A DNA stretch of 64,000 nt from Nephrocerus scutellatus (GCA_947095585.1 OX352763.1:103395908-103459907); one strand, 5' to 3'. Shown: positions 44,290 to 55,183, numbered from the stretch's first letter. Made by a program: numbers and translations. The notes: generated by a model not told the origin, from the letters alone.

Positions 44290-44955
44290 GTCGATCGATG
44301 CATTTTAGGCGCCGACTTTCTATCATATTTCAGATTAGTAGTCGACATCAAACACAAGAAACTCATCGACACCATCACCAAGCTGGATACAAAGGGAAAA
44401 CCAATTCGAATTCAATCGTCTGGCATAACAACAATCAACACCGAGTCGTATACTCCGGGTGTCGCAGAACTACTACACGAATACAAAGCAATTACGCATG
44501 AATCACCGTCCCTAAACATGGTGAAGTCACTCATAGTATTGAAACCACCGGCCAGCCGTGCCACGCAAAAGTCCAACAATTAAACGCTGACAAATTGGAA
44601 ATTGCAAAGTTCGAAATCCAAACTTGGTTAGCACAAGGGGTTTGTCGACCGTCCAAAAGTAATTGGGCGAGTCCACTTCATATTGCGAAAAAGAAAGACG
44701 GTAAATGGCGATTAGTGGCGACTATCGTGCATTGAACGCAATAACGAAACCGGATTGTTATCCTATCCCATTTGTCACAGACTTCACACATCAGCTGGAG
44801 TCATGCACTAAATTTACAAAAATTTATTTAGTTCGAGTTTTTCACCAGGTCCCCGTTGAACAACAAGACATAGAAAAAACAGCAATAACAACACCTTTCG
44901 GTCTGTTTGAATTTCCCTGGATGACTTTCGGGTTCCGAATATATACCAATGTAAA
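44290..44955 (+). pseudogene. Ty3/gypsy protease end and RT start
   Basis: A first piece reads LGADFLSYFRLVVDIKHKKL (protease C-terminus plus linker). After several frame changes the RT start follows: KLEIAKFEIQTWLAQGVCRP, SNWASPLHIAKKKDGKWRLV, then from 44,705 DYRALNAITKPDCYPIPFVT. The fingers and first catalytic block are altered (YLVRVFHQVPV where DL-x-KAYHQIPV is expected). It ends ITTPFGLFEFPWMTFG near 44,940. The palm with the DD box is missing. Confidence 0.82.
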
Positions 44956-44969
44956 TAATACCTTAGTTC

Positions 44970-45144
44970 TGTAGTAGCTGTCATTTGTTATACACACAAA
45001 TGTAATTAGATGTTAGTCTAGTTCCTTTTTAACCATTACGCCACAAGCGTAAAAGCACAATTGCTCGGTGTTTTATTTTATACAAAAATATAATTAATAT
45101 TTCTAATAGCACACGCTAGTTGCTACATTGGTGATCCTCGACTA
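44970..45144 (+). mobile_element. Short gypsy LTR and primer-binding site
   Basis: TGTAGTAGCTG at 44,970 and AGTTGCTACA ending at 45,127 are an inverted TGTAG/CTACA pair bounding 158 bp. TTGGTGATCCTCGACTA (45,128-45,144) looks like the TGGTGAYCCCGAC-type primer-binding site of many insect gypsy elements. A gag-like start follows at 45,426. Confidence 0.6.
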
Positions 45145-45425
45145 TTTGTCAATTTTTAAAAAAGATTTAGTTGAAAGGAATTCACCACTCTATAAAATAA
45201 AATTAATATTTTTTTTTTTGCGCGTCTGTCGACCATTTTTTCATCGTCACTGAAGTCTCATCGGGATTTTTTTTTCAAATCCGAACTACGCACACAAGAA
45301 GTAATAGTTCTTCGTGCAAGTTTTTTCGTTTTACTTAAATTTTTTCCACATCTTAACAGTGCATATTAATTTTTTGTTGCAATTAAATTAAAAATTTTTA
45401 AACCACTCACGTGTAAAATTTAAAG

Positions 45426-46425
45426 ATGGTGTCTACTTGTGTCACGATGAAACCGCAAAGGCAGCGGATCGAATCATTGAATACGGGTGGGGCTAACGAT
45501 GTCGCCATTTTCTCACAAACCAATTCCGATTTTAAGACACGAATCATTGGAAACAACTATGAAAGGGTGTCAAAAAATGTTGACCACCTTACTTTCACGT
45601 AATCGTCCCCGTAGTCGCTCTTTACCAAAACAAATTAAAAAAGATGGTGACACAAGAAAATGTTGGTATCACACCAAGTTTGCTGAAAAAGCAACCAAAT
45701 GCATTAAGCCATGCCCTTTCGACCCGCCAAAAAACTTAATCTGCAATCTGAGGCGGCGTATCAGACCAAACAACTTCGACATTTTTGATCGACAGTGGTG
45801 CTGATATTTCGGTTTGGACCTCCTTTAAATGTGACGTTAAGCGTCCATCGAGCCGTTGTTTATTTGCCCTAATACTTACATACATTAAAACGTTCGGCGA
45901 AAACGTATTAAGCTTAATTTTAGGTTGCGTCGAGATTTTATATGGAAATTCGTGATTGCAGACGTAAAAGTACCAATTTTGGGAGCTGATTTCCTTCGAC
46001 ATTTTGACTTATTGGTTGATATGAAACGTAGAAAATTGATTGAAAACAAAACTAAACGAATCTTATCAGATTTCCCTGATCTTTTGGAAGAATCACAGGA
46101 ATCACCAGATAAGATTCAAATTAAAACCTACCATCACATTGAAACACATGGTCCTCCAGTTGCGGCTAAGGCTAGTGGTCTAACGCCTGAAAAACTGAAT
46201 GCAGCTAAAGAAAAATTCAGTTACCTGATGAAAATGAGAATTTGCCGTCCATCCAAATCACCTTGTGCTACGCCATTACAGATGGCTGGTTTCGTCCGTG
46301 TGGCGACTACAGACAATTGAATGCAGTTGCCATTCCTGACAAATACCCAATACCTTTCATCCAGGATTTTTCTTCAAACCTATTTGGAAAAACCATATTT
46401 TCGAAAATCGATTTAAGACAGAACC
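45426..46425 (+). pseudogene. Ty3/gypsy gag end, protease and RT start
   Basis: Downstream of the LTR/primer site, the gag C-terminal block CWYHTKFAEKATKCIKPCPF occurs near 45,660-45,720. The protease active site reads TFLIDSGADISVW at 45,780, and ILGADFLRHFDLLVDM follows at about 45,977. The RT start [20 protein letters not shown], then [20 protein letters not shown] in the next frame, ends [13 protein letters not shown] at about 46,424. Large parts of gag and all RT after the first aspartate are missing. Several frameshifts are present. Confidence 0.82.
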
Positions 46426-46509
46426 TGAGTAAATCAATAAAGAAGTTAAAAATCTTTGTATTACAAATCTTTATTTTTTAAGAATTTTAAAATCTTTATT
46501 TTGCTATAA

Positions 46510-46977
46510 GTGAGAAAAATCTTTACCCCCAAAGTCTCTAAAGAAGTGGAAAACTTTACTCTTTACAAAAACTTTATAAATATCTTATCTACAAATAAGA
46601 ACAACATTTTTTTTAACATGGCTCTTCAACTAGCAGATGCATTAAGAGAGGCAAGAAGCATGCCAGCATTTAGTGGTGAAAACAATTATACACTATCCAA
46701 TTATCTAAGAGATGTCGAATTTGTCCTGTCCTTGACTGCTGAGGAGCATCAATTCACAATCAAAGTAATCCTGGCCAACAAGCTACAAGGAAAAGCACTG
46801 AGAATGGTAGACACACTCACCGATCCATCGTGGGAAAATATATTAATGAAACTACGACAAGAGTTTGGCGTAAAACGTTCATACTTAAGTCTCAGGGAAG
46901 ATGCTATAAACACAAAGGCAAGTAACGTAGAAGAATTTCAATATAAATTAGAACATATTGTTATAACCGGATTCTAA
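46510..46977 (+). pseudogene. Errantivirus-like gag fragment
   Basis: From the ATG at 46,618 the frame encodes a gag N-terminal domain: SMPAFSGENNYTLSNYLRDV, then ILANKLQGKALRMVDTL, then WENILMKLRQEFGVKRSYL. The pattern F-x-G-x(6)-L-x(2)-Y/F-L and KL-x-GKA-x(2)-L is typical of gypsy/17.6-type gag. The frame stops at 46,977, where LTR-like sequence begins, so gag is truncated. Confidence 0.75.
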
Positions 46978-47645
46978 CATAACATCCAAGCATAATCCCA
47001 CGCGCACAGACTTGTCGCCCAGCATCATTTTGCATGATCGGCACATTCGGTCACGTAGCATAGCAAGCATAATTCCATGCGGACAGATTGTCACCCAGCA
47101 TCATTTTGCAAGATCGGCACATTCTGTCACGTAGCAAGTAGACTATTGTTGTTTGGTTCCCAACATAAGATAAGAACCTTTGTATTATTTTTAAGTAAAA
47201 TACTTCTAAGTTTCCAGTTTGAAATAAACTCCCAAATCAAACGGACTACTTGTCTTCATTACTGGCACAGTCGGAAAAAAAAAACGGCCAAGAGAATAAA
47301 AAGAAGTAAATTTTTTTTTATCTCTAATTGTATTTCAAGCATTAAAAGTTTGATTCCACGTTTTTTACAGCTTCAAGTGTTAAAAAGTTTGATTCTAATC
47401 TTTACAGTTTCAAGCGTTAAAAAGTTTGATTATAAGTTGTCTACTACTTACAAAATATACGTAGAACCAGTGCAGTGCAAATTCACATAAAAATAGTGAG
47501 AAAAAAGGAATAACCAAAGCTCAAAATAAAATAGTTGAAACTCCAGCTTAAGCATCACAAACATCCAGGACCATCAATTAAACTGAACCACCGTAAGCCA
47601 TTTAATAAAGTCAACAAATATATAAGTTATTAAATAAGCTATAAA
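46978..47645 (+). mobile_element. LTR, primer-binding-site remnant and leader of an errantivirus-like element
   Basis: A ~84-bp block (CAAGCATAAT-CC-YGCGSACAG ... GATCGGCACATTC-GTCACGTAGCA) occurs twice in tandem at about 46,986-47,145. TGGCACAGTCGG at 47,263-47,274 closely matches the TGGCGCAGTCGG primer site of gypsy-group elements, so the LTR should end at about 47,262. The leader then holds three ~37-bp repeats containing TTCAAG-NGTTAAAAAGTTTGATT (47,330-47,440). The LTR start is not defined. Confidence 0.6.
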
Positions 47646-47850
47646 ATGGAGGAACTATAAACGCCCGAAATATTCAAAATTATATTAGACTCCCTGAATT
47701 CAGTGGGGAAGAATTTTAAAGAATCGATGCCATCGCGCAGACGATATTAACATTTAATGAAACGAATAGAGACATTTTAACAGGTTATATTAAAGATAAA
47801 ATAACAGGTAAAGCACGAAGAACACTTCATAGACAGGGAAGACTAGACAC
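47646..47850 (+). pseudogene. Errantivirus-like gag N-terminus, broken
   Basis: The frame reads NYIRLPEFSGEEF, a stop, then RIDAIAQTILTFNETNRDIL, IKDKITGKARRTLHRQGRLD, TWSILY. This is the same gag domain as at 46,618 but a different family. It runs into the CTTTTAT tract at about 47,852. Confidence 0.7.
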
Positions 47851-48030
47851 ATGGTCTATTCTTTATCTTTTGTCTTTTTATCTTTTATCCTTTATCCTTA
47901 TCCTTTATCTTTCTTTTATCCTTTATCTTTTATCTTTCACCTGTATCTTTTATCTTTCACCTTTATCTTTTATCTTTTATCTCTTATCCTCTATCCTATT
48001 TCTTTTATCCTTTATCTCCCAACTTCTACG
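47850..48030. repeat. CTTTTAT-type microsatellite, degenerate
   Basis: TTATCTTTTGTC, then TTTATCTTTTATCC-like units run for ~180 bp with more C substitutions than the tract at 85-312. It starts directly at the broken gag codon for a Trp-Ser-Ile-Leu stretch. Confidence 0.88.
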
Positions 48031-48538
48031 TTTATTTAAATCTCTAATCTAGGCACACGGTGTAAACTGCTCTGGCCGTCTTTAGCTACCCGTTACTCCG
48101 TAGCTTTCGGAATACTCCGTATTCTGAACCGCTTTGGACTCGGAAGCTTATCGATAAGCCTGGTACGTTTTCACCGTCGAAGCATTTTCCGGCTGACAGG
48201 CTAGTGTGACACTCTTTTTCAAGAGTCCATTGCACGGTCATGTTTACCAAAATGTTTCAAGTATTTGGTGGCTATTCCCCCAACCCACTTTATTTTCCCT
48301 CCTCCTTCTGTTTAGCTTTAGTCTTAGGCATATCTTGGGGTTACCACATAATCCACTTTATAATGTAGTTAAAAAAGCTAGGACTAATCTTTGACTAAAT
48401 GTTGAAAAACCAATCAACATTTACAAAAATCAACTATACATTTATTATGGAAACACGAAAAAAATAACTCAAAAAATTATTCATAAAAAAGTGCAAAACA
48501 TTATTTACGTAACTAACAACAGTAATCTGTAAGACATA
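48031..48538. other. Spacer, no gene recognised
   Basis: A GC-richer part (48,055-48,190) contains repeated CTCCGTA and a palindromic AGCTTATCGATAAGC. No protein domain is seen before the integrase frame. Confidence 0.45.
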
Positions 48539-49228
48539 ATGAAAAGAGTGTTATACGATAAAGGTACTATAGTAGTCTACTGTGAAGACAACAGTCTTTA
48601 TCTGAAATTCCAAAACTTATATGTAAAATACTTTTCGGGTAGCAAAAGCTTAAGAATTTTGAAGACATCAGTGAAACTAATCAACATTAAAGATTTCAAT
48701 GAAGTTCTCGAAATTATAACCAGTAATCACTTAGAAAATAGTCATTGGGGTACAAGCGAGATGTACAACGAACTAAAAGCAACTTAATTTTACCCAAATT
48801 TGCAAAGTCAAATACAGAAATTCGTAAATAATTGCGATATTTGCCAGTTGGCTAAACACGATCGCAGCCCTTTAAGAATTCCATTCCAAGTTACAGAAAC
48901 TGCAAAACATTTCAACGAAATAATGCATTTAGACATTTGGTTCCCACAACGTTATGTAATGTACTTAATTACAATCGACAAACTTTCAAAATATGCAACA
49001 GTACAGCAAAAGAGGATAGAAATTGGTTATCAATCCTAAATGCAATTAAACAGAGGATTCAATTTTTAGGGAAACCCAATAAAATAATTTCAGGTGGAGA
49101 AACATGCATAGTTCGTTCGGCAGTCGGTCTATATCTAAAAGAAAATAATATTGCATTCCATAAGACCACAGCGTCTCTAAGAACGGGTAATGCAGACATC
49201 GAGTGACTCCTTGGGACATTGAATGAAC
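48539..49228 (+). pseudogene. Errantivirus-like RNase H end and integrase
   Basis: After a short pol segment, the zinc-binding part is seen: HLENSHWGTSEMYNELK and FVNNCDICQLAKHDRSP (H-x(n)-H, C-x2-C). The catalytic core follows: HLDIWFPQRYVMYLITIDKL (first D), then after a frame change NKIISGGETC at the second-D position, where a Gly-Gly-Glu replaces the usual D, and TGNADIE (catalytic E) before a stop at 49,204. The end LLGTLNEHP matches the next helix. Several frame changes and a stop make it inactive. It is followed not by the rest of pol but by a gag end. Confidence 0.8.
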
Positions 49229-49234
49229 ACCCCT

Positions 49235-49683
49235 TAGAATTTTCCAGAATTTCCAGAATTCAAACCAATATAATCAGCCTATTAATCAAAATTGTAATCA
49301 AATACCAATGGAAATGGACTCAATTGAAGTCGAAAATTTTCTACAACGGCCTCGGATTGCAAACTTCCAATAGTTATATTAACAGTTAATACAACTCCAA
49401 TTAGGTGTTTAATAGACACTGGAGTTGCTACTACACTAGGTGATTACAGAGTTTTTGGTCACTTAAAGACTCTGCAAAATTTAGAAAAACCAATAATACT
49501 AAATACTTTAACAGGATCCACAGTAATTATAGAAAAGAAGTCATTGTTATGGTGCCTAACGAGTTTCTTTGTCCAGGTAAAACAATGTCAGTAAAAATAA
49601 CTGATATCGGAAATAAACCATTCGATTGTATCATCGCAAATAATATTTTAACCCCAATAGGTGCAAAAATAGATTTACCTAAC
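49235..49683 (+). pseudogene. Errantivirus-like gag end and protease
   Basis: The gag C-terminus reads QNFQNSNQYNQPINQN and PMEMDSIEVENFLQ, the usual gag-pol border. The protease follows with active site CLIDTGVATTL (DTG) at about 49,408 and, in the next frame, LCPGKTMSVKITDIGNKPFD, ending ILTPIGAKIDL at 49,680. At 49,684 it is fused in frame to the tail of a mariner transposase, giving one 144-codon chimeric frame (49,549-49,983). Confidence 0.78.
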
Positions 49684-50107
49684 GAAAAGTCACACAAAGC
49701 TCGAGCGACACAGCAATTTTTACAAAATTGCGTTCCGCGGCTGATTTCGTCGAAAGAATGGCCACCATATTCACCAGACTTGAATCCCAAGGATTTCTCC
49801 ATATGGTCCATTTTGGAGAGTAAGGTGTCCACTAAAAAATACGAAAGTGTTGATGCATTGAAGTCAGCTCTTGTTCGAGAACGGAATAAAATTCCTCAAG
49901 CCCACGTTCGGTCAGCATGCAATGCTTTATATGGAAGACTGAATCAAATAATCAGAGCCAAAGGAGCTCATATCGAGCAGTAACATGTTTTTCATAAAAT
50001 GTAATATGTTTTCAACATATTCCACGAAATTTCAATAAAAAATAATCAAAATTAAAAAAATTACAGCGTTTTCATTTGGTAACACTTGGTCTCAGCCACC
50101 CTGTGTA
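49684..50107 (+). mobile_element. Mariner-superfamily element, 3' end only
   Basis: The transposase C-terminus reads SHKARATQQFLQNCVPRLIS, KEWPPYSPDLNPKDFSIWSI and ends GAHIEQ with a stop at 49,981. PYSPDLNP-x-D is the last catalytic block of Tc1/mariner DDE transposases. The 3' end appears to be the CTTGGTCTCAGCCACCCTGT-type terminus reaching TA at about 50,107. The 5' two thirds are missing. It is a different family from 36,532-37,640 and 42,185-42,724. Confidence 0.8.
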
Positions 50108-50226
50108 TAAAAAAAACCCAAAAGCTAATAGACAAAAAACAGACAAGAGTTATCTAAAATATAATTCTAGTTATCCAAATAAAAATGATATAATACAAAT
50201 TAAAAGACCATTAAAAACCTTTTCAG

Positions 50227-50618
50227 ATGAAGACAATAACATTATTGATCCTGTTATCGACCGTTAACTGTGTAAGTGCTTCACTGGAAGTAAATAAGAT
50301 TGAAACTGAAGCGGGATATACTGTTTTAGAAAGTGAGTCAATTAATCTAATACAAAATTATTCAAAATTAAGACATGTTATTGATTTAAAAGAAAAAAAT
50401 AGTTGGCTTATTTTGAATATTTTGTCAGAAAATTTAACAGAAGTATCACAAGTCTAAAAGTTTGATTACTTAAATGAAATCCAAGAAATATTTCTTAAAG
50501 AAGATAAAAGTTATAATTTTTATATTATATACATTTTTTTCATTATTATTGCACTGGTCGTTACATTTAGCAGATTGCGAAATTTTATAAGAATTCGAAG
50601 GGAAGCGAGTCATATTTG
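50227..50618 (+). pseudogene. Errantivirus-like env remnant with internal deletion
   Basis: The frame from 50,227 begins with a short basic start and a hydrophobic leader ending near SAS, which looks like a signal peptide. A short ectodomain stretch follows and stops at 50,455. In another frame, 50,520-50,618 encodes a hydrophobic segment followed by a basic tail, matching the membrane anchor and cytoplasmic end of insect retrovirus-like Env proteins. Nearly all of the ectodomain, including any cleavage site or fusion peptide, is absent, and the pieces are out of frame. The assignment rests on position after pol parts and on the leader/anchor layout. Confidence 0.55.
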
Positions 50619-51153
50619 ATGACAAAGCTAAACCCCAAATTATTGATACAGCTGCATCCGTTGATATTAGCTGTATTTAATTATCACCTATGATCCATAT
50701 AGATCATTGGTTTGTATGAATTACAACAACAATACGAGATCTTGCTATTTATCAGGATCTATTTTCGTGATCCAAAATTAGTTTGCTCTATTTCTCACTA
50801 GGTTACATTTTCGTTCGTGAATGTTGGTGTAATTGTCGACGGCTATCAATCGTCCATGTTGCCAGATTATAATAAAAAATATTATTTGCAAATTAAATAT
50901 TACTCAATAATTATATGTTCAAATAAATGAATATTCTGCTAACTGTGATTAAGAAGTAATATTTAACTTTAATTTTCTGGATCTAAATTCGTGAATAGAA
51001 ACCATTTTAGATGAATTGGCGTTGGTAAAATATATTAGAAAAAAAAATGAGCTATGTCAACTTTTCATTAAAAAAAAATATTCGGTCGCATGGCAACTTC
51101 GCGCTTAACGTCAAAAACGAGCTCAGCTGTGCAATTACAATAAAGAATAATCA

Positions 51154-52005
51154 ATGGGTACGGAAGTAAAAAAATCGTAAGTACTTCTTAATAACTAATT
51201 AGTTTTTGCAAATAGTAATTAAATTAATTTCGTTTTTGTAGCACAAGGAGAAATTGGTCGCCGGAGGAAACTAATGCTTTCCTGGATGCGTATAGCAAAA
51301 GGCAAGCAGAATTTCAGCATACAAGAAAAAAAAATTTGCTATGAATAATGTTTTGGAAGACCTTTTGGCACAGGGAGTTTTGGTAAATTTAGATTAATAA
51401 TTAAGTTAAACTGATTTACTTAAATTTATTTAAAATTCCAGAGTCAGCCGACGACTGCTGAAATGCTAAACATTAAATTAAAAAATCTTTTAAGAGCATT
51501 TAAGGCGACGGCGGACAACAACAATCGGACGGGTGAGACAGCGAGCAAAGCTCCATTAGGAAAAGATGGAGGAGATATTTGGCTCTAAGCCCGAAATGAG
51601 AAATAATCACACAATAAATTTGTCGGGAAAGGCCATAGATGCGTTGCCAGAAAGAAACTCTTCGGGTAAGCGTTGTCAAATAGATATAAAGTGTTTTACT
51701 AAAATGCATTTTGCAGGTCAATTAGAGCCTTTATCGGAGAGTCCGTCCCATTCCTCGGATACCGAAGCTGGTACGTCCCTTGGAAAACGGAAATATATAT
51801 CGTACAGGGAAAAACGTTTAAAGGCAGAGTAAGATATAAAAAGAAAAGCTGCTGCTGAGAGGAACAGAATTTTAGCCGATTATGCTGCAAAAAAAATAAA
51901 AAAAAATGGAAGACGCGGAAAAGGGAAAGGAAGAAAGATATTTAAGAAAAGAGCGCCTGTTGAGGGAATTATTCCAAAATCAAACAAACAAAAAACAGCA
52001 TCTAT
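51154..52005 (+). pseudogene. Harbinger Myb/SANT-like accessory protein
   Basis: The start at 51,154 (MGTEVKKS) is followed by an intron at 51,177-51,241, then RRNWSPEETNAFLDAYSKRQ, a Myb/SANT helix with the Trp. The A-run at 51,326-51,334 is one base short. The frame then continues FAMNNVLEDLLAQGVL, an intron to about 51,440, and SQPTTAEMLNIKLKNLLRAF. A second indel lies near 51,560. Then comes MEEIFGSKPEMRN, an intron at 51,666-51,716, a Ser-rich segment and a highly basic tail (KRKAAAERNRILADYAAKK). In Harbinger elements this partner binds the transposon ends and helps nuclear import of the transposase. Two single-base indels and one stop (51,829) are the only visible breaks. Confidence 0.75.
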
Positions 52006-52130
52006 GAATTTGTTTTTAATTTCTTTTTTTGAATTCTTTTTTAAGTTGAGAAAACACCTGAAAATTAAATTGAATTAATTAAAATTAAATTGAATTTTGA
52101 AAAAACTTTTAATAATAAATAAATGGAGTT

Positions 52131-53426
52131 TTATACATTTATTATGTTTCTATTTATCAAATAATCGAGTAAACGCTGTCGTCTAGTGCTGCTTGCTGTT
52201 CCTTGGCAAACATCGACAACTGGAAAGTTTTCAGGATCACATTGTTCATCTAATTCGTCGTTGTTATCGGTACACATGTTGTGCAATATGCACCCACAGA
52301 CCACGAAATTGATCACTAAATTTATGTTTGTTTGCTCAGTAAAATGGAGTAATCGACGGAAACGGGTTTTCAGTAGACCAAATGAATGTTCCACAATAAC
52401 CCGTCCAGAAGAATGTAGCTCATTAAATCTCCTGTGGGCATTCGTCATTGTTCCATTGTCTTTAAAGGGGGGAATCAACCAGTCTAAAGATGGATACGCA
52501 GAATCTCCGAGCAAAAAAGTGTTGTTTCGGAAAAGTTCATTCATATTTTGGCAAGCATCTCTGTACAGATCAGATCTTCGTAGTATTCGGCTATCGTGCA
52601 AACTACCTGGTTCTCCACAGAAGATGTTGATAAACTTTTTCTTAGCATCCACTACAGCTTGAATAGAAATGCTATAAAAGCGTTTTCTGTTAAAATAGCT
52701 TTCTTTGTTAAAAATGGGTGCTTTGATCCTTATATGAGAAGCGTCGATACATCCCAAAATTGCAGGAATCTTTGTTTTTGCTTCAAATAAATTTGCATTT
52801 TGTACAGCTTCATTTGCATTTGGCTATTTAAGGTATTCGTGACCTATAGATATGACCCAAGATGTTACCCTCTTTATAATATTCCATGCTGTCGAACATG
52901 AAATCCCAAACAAATTGGAGATCTCTCGGAAAGTATTTGTGTTTGCCATATACCACAGAAATACAAATATTTCAACTTCCGGTGAAGATTTTGGCAGTCC
53001 TCTCGTTGTTGTGTTTCGGAACCGCTCTAATAGCTTGTAACGATCTAAAAGTATTAGCAAAATATATATATAGGTAATTGTTGTAAATTAAATTCTAGCT
53101 ACTTATTAAAATTTGTGTAGTTGATCGATGTAGTCTAAAATGTCTTTTGAAGTACGAATTGCTGTAACTATTAATTACTTCCTTGAAATCTTTGATTTTT
53201 TGATGGCTTGCAGGAAAATTCTCGGTATCAAACGAGGAATCCGTGCTTTCAGCATTGAGTAAAGAAAAACCTGATGAGCTGCTTCCGTCGCTATCATCTT
53301 CATTTTCAAATAGGAACTATCGAATAAACAAATACAGCCTAAATTAAGTTAATAAAAGCAAATGCATATATTTACCTCAATTGCAGCTGGTTCCATTTTT
53401 GCTTTTCTTTTTTTTTTAAACGTCAT
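52131..53426 (-). pseudogene. Harbinger (HARBI1-like) DDE transposase
   Basis: Exon 1 (53,426-53,376) reads MTFKKKRKAKMEPAAIE. An intron follows at 53,375-53,317. Exon 2 (to 53,107) encodes an acidic Ser-rich segment. A third intron (53,106-53,045) has donor ATAAGT instead of GTAAGT. Exon 3 encodes a helix-turn-helix region (FREISNLFGISCSTAWNIIK), then one in-frame TAG near 52,839 where Trp is expected. The catalytic domain follows: GCIDASHIRI (D), GEPGSLHDSRILR (D), LLGDSAYPSLDWLIPPF (D) and VEHSFGLLKTRFRRLL (E). It ends at 52,131. Acidic residues are all present, so only a donor change and one nonsense codon are seen. Confidence 0.88.
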
Positions 53427-53529
53427 ATTCGACGACTAAATTTCAAACTATTACCACAACACAGAACTTAAATTTTTTATTGATCTAGACTGTTTTATTT
53501 TCATTGTGTGATCTATATAGATCATAGGT

Positions 53530-54863
53530 AATAATAAAACACGACTATTATGTCCGACGACAAGAATATCCCAACGGATGAAATCAAAACATTCGCACAT
53601 TAAATGTCGCATTAATTATCCAACGACAATGTAGAAATCTAAACATTCGCATAGTCGGTAAGACTATGTAAACAAACAAATCATAAAGCATTCGCGCAAT
53701 AAAAACTAATGGGATAATAATATCTCAATGATTAAAACTTGTTACTTTTTGTTATGTTGTGAACTTCCCACATACATTCTCGTACATCTCGACGGGACGG
53801 ACATTTTAATAATAATAATAATAAAAATCAAAAATTAATTTCCTTGTATGTGACACGCACCTAACAATTATTGTGAATTATTATGAAGTGGAAACAAAGG
53901 GTTACGATGCTACAGTGAACAGTTACCTTTTCCCGAAGCTACTTGATCGTATTTGAAAAAATGGCATTCTTTTGATAAAGTGATTAGGCTTAGAGCATAT
54001 TGAGCGCAGCACATCCCAGCACATTACAACAGAGGTTTTTAGAGCACACAATCTTAGATTAAGTATAACATTTTGTGCCATAAAAACCTGTGCTGTGCTG
54101 TACTGGGCTGTCATGTGAATGGTAGAATTATTAGCGACATGCGACTCCTAATGCCCCTAGGGCATACACCCTATATATTTTTTTTTTATTATTGCCTCGT
54201 CCTTTATGGTTGAGAACATCGCAAGTATAGTCAAAACGCGCTTCCAAAAGCCGTTAAAAATTCCACTCAAATCTTTCCACAGCTTCAATTATACACGTAC
54301 ATAGTATGATTTAGTGAGCGGCAGCTAAACTCTTTCACAGCCTGCCGTTTGTATTTAATCCGACCTAACCTAAAGTTAGAAGAGTAACTCGGTCTGGAAG
54401 TATACGGGTAGCTCGTCTGATATTTTCCATCCAATACCTAATTTTTGGTGGTTGTTTGGCAGCTTACATGTGCAGGTAATAATTTCCAGATGAATGCACG
54501 TTTGCAAGCGAAAGGAGAACGCAAAAAGAACAACCGATGGAAAATTACCAGCGGCTCGTAAGAGGCGGCAAATTTTGCTTTTGGCTGGGAGTTGTAATTT
54601 GTTCCTTGCGCGAGTCGGTTGGCTGCGGTAAAGTGGAGTAAGCTCACTTTAAAAAAAACAAAAATATAAGTTAAATTAGTACACGTATCCATCCTAAATA
54701 GTTAGCGTAGCGTAGTAGCATTGTAGTAAATTGACAAAAAAAATAAAATTTAAGCAAATCACAAAGGAAACCTTCCTCCGGTGTATATTCTGTGCTAAGA
54801 TCGTTCGCGTGATTAAATTTGCAGAAAACATGTTCGCAACAATTTGCAACCAAAGTGTGACGG
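53530..54863. other. Errantivirus 3' flank and spacer
   Basis: The first ~300 bp are probably the rest of the retroelement split by Harbinger, with no defined LTR. A TAATAATAATAA run lies near 53,806. At 54,005-54,110 GCGCAGCACATCCCAGCAC and GTGCTGTGCTGTACTGGGC form an imperfect inverted pair. Nothing else is recognised. Confidence 0.45.
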
Positions 54864-55151
54864 GTGTGTGTTTGTGTGATTTTCGGGAGGAGTCGTAATA
54901 ATGTTCCTCGTTGTGCTCGCCGCTTGTTGGCAGTTTTACTGTTCACGCTTTTTGCACACCCTACATTTGGCAGCTTTCGACCCTACACCATAAAGAGAAT
55001 ACGCATAAGAAATCGCCCCACCAGCTCCAGCCAGTTTTTTTTGGTACTGGTCCAGAAAATATTTTCCGGTCTTCCTACTGGTTTAGGAAAAGTTCCATTA
55101 CAAGGAGATAATTACGTGTTGAGGAAAATTATAAAGCAGCACATCCGGTAA
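54864..55151 (+). other. Unassigned open frame before the gene array
   Basis: A 95-codon frame contains a hydrophobic stretch LLAVLLFTLFAHPTF and a basic segment IKRIRIRNRP, but it matches nothing known and its start codon is not obvious. It could be an old exon. It ends ~30 bp before the first array unit. Confidence 0.25.
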
Positions 55152-55183
55152 ACATCATTGTCATTTGTTTTAGTTCATTACAC

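Larger units (their letters stand above)
50685..53529. mobile_element. Nearly complete PIF/Harbinger element (two genes)
   Basis: Terminal inverted repeats are CACCTATGATCCATATAGAT at 50,685 and its counterpart ACCTATGATCTATATAGATC (inverse of 53,510-53,528), with TTA/TAA around both ends as expected for TWA targets. Inside are a divergently arranged Myb/SANT-like gene (plus, 51,154-~52,005) and a HARBI1-like transposase (minus, 53,426-52,131). This two-gene layout is the known organisation of Harbinger elements. It is inserted into the 3' region of the errantivirus-like element. Confidence 0.88.

Noticed and set aside
50227..50618. Intact retrovirus-like env gene
   Set aside because: The leader and membrane-anchor pieces are out of frame and nearly the whole ectodomain is missing, so it is only a remnant.
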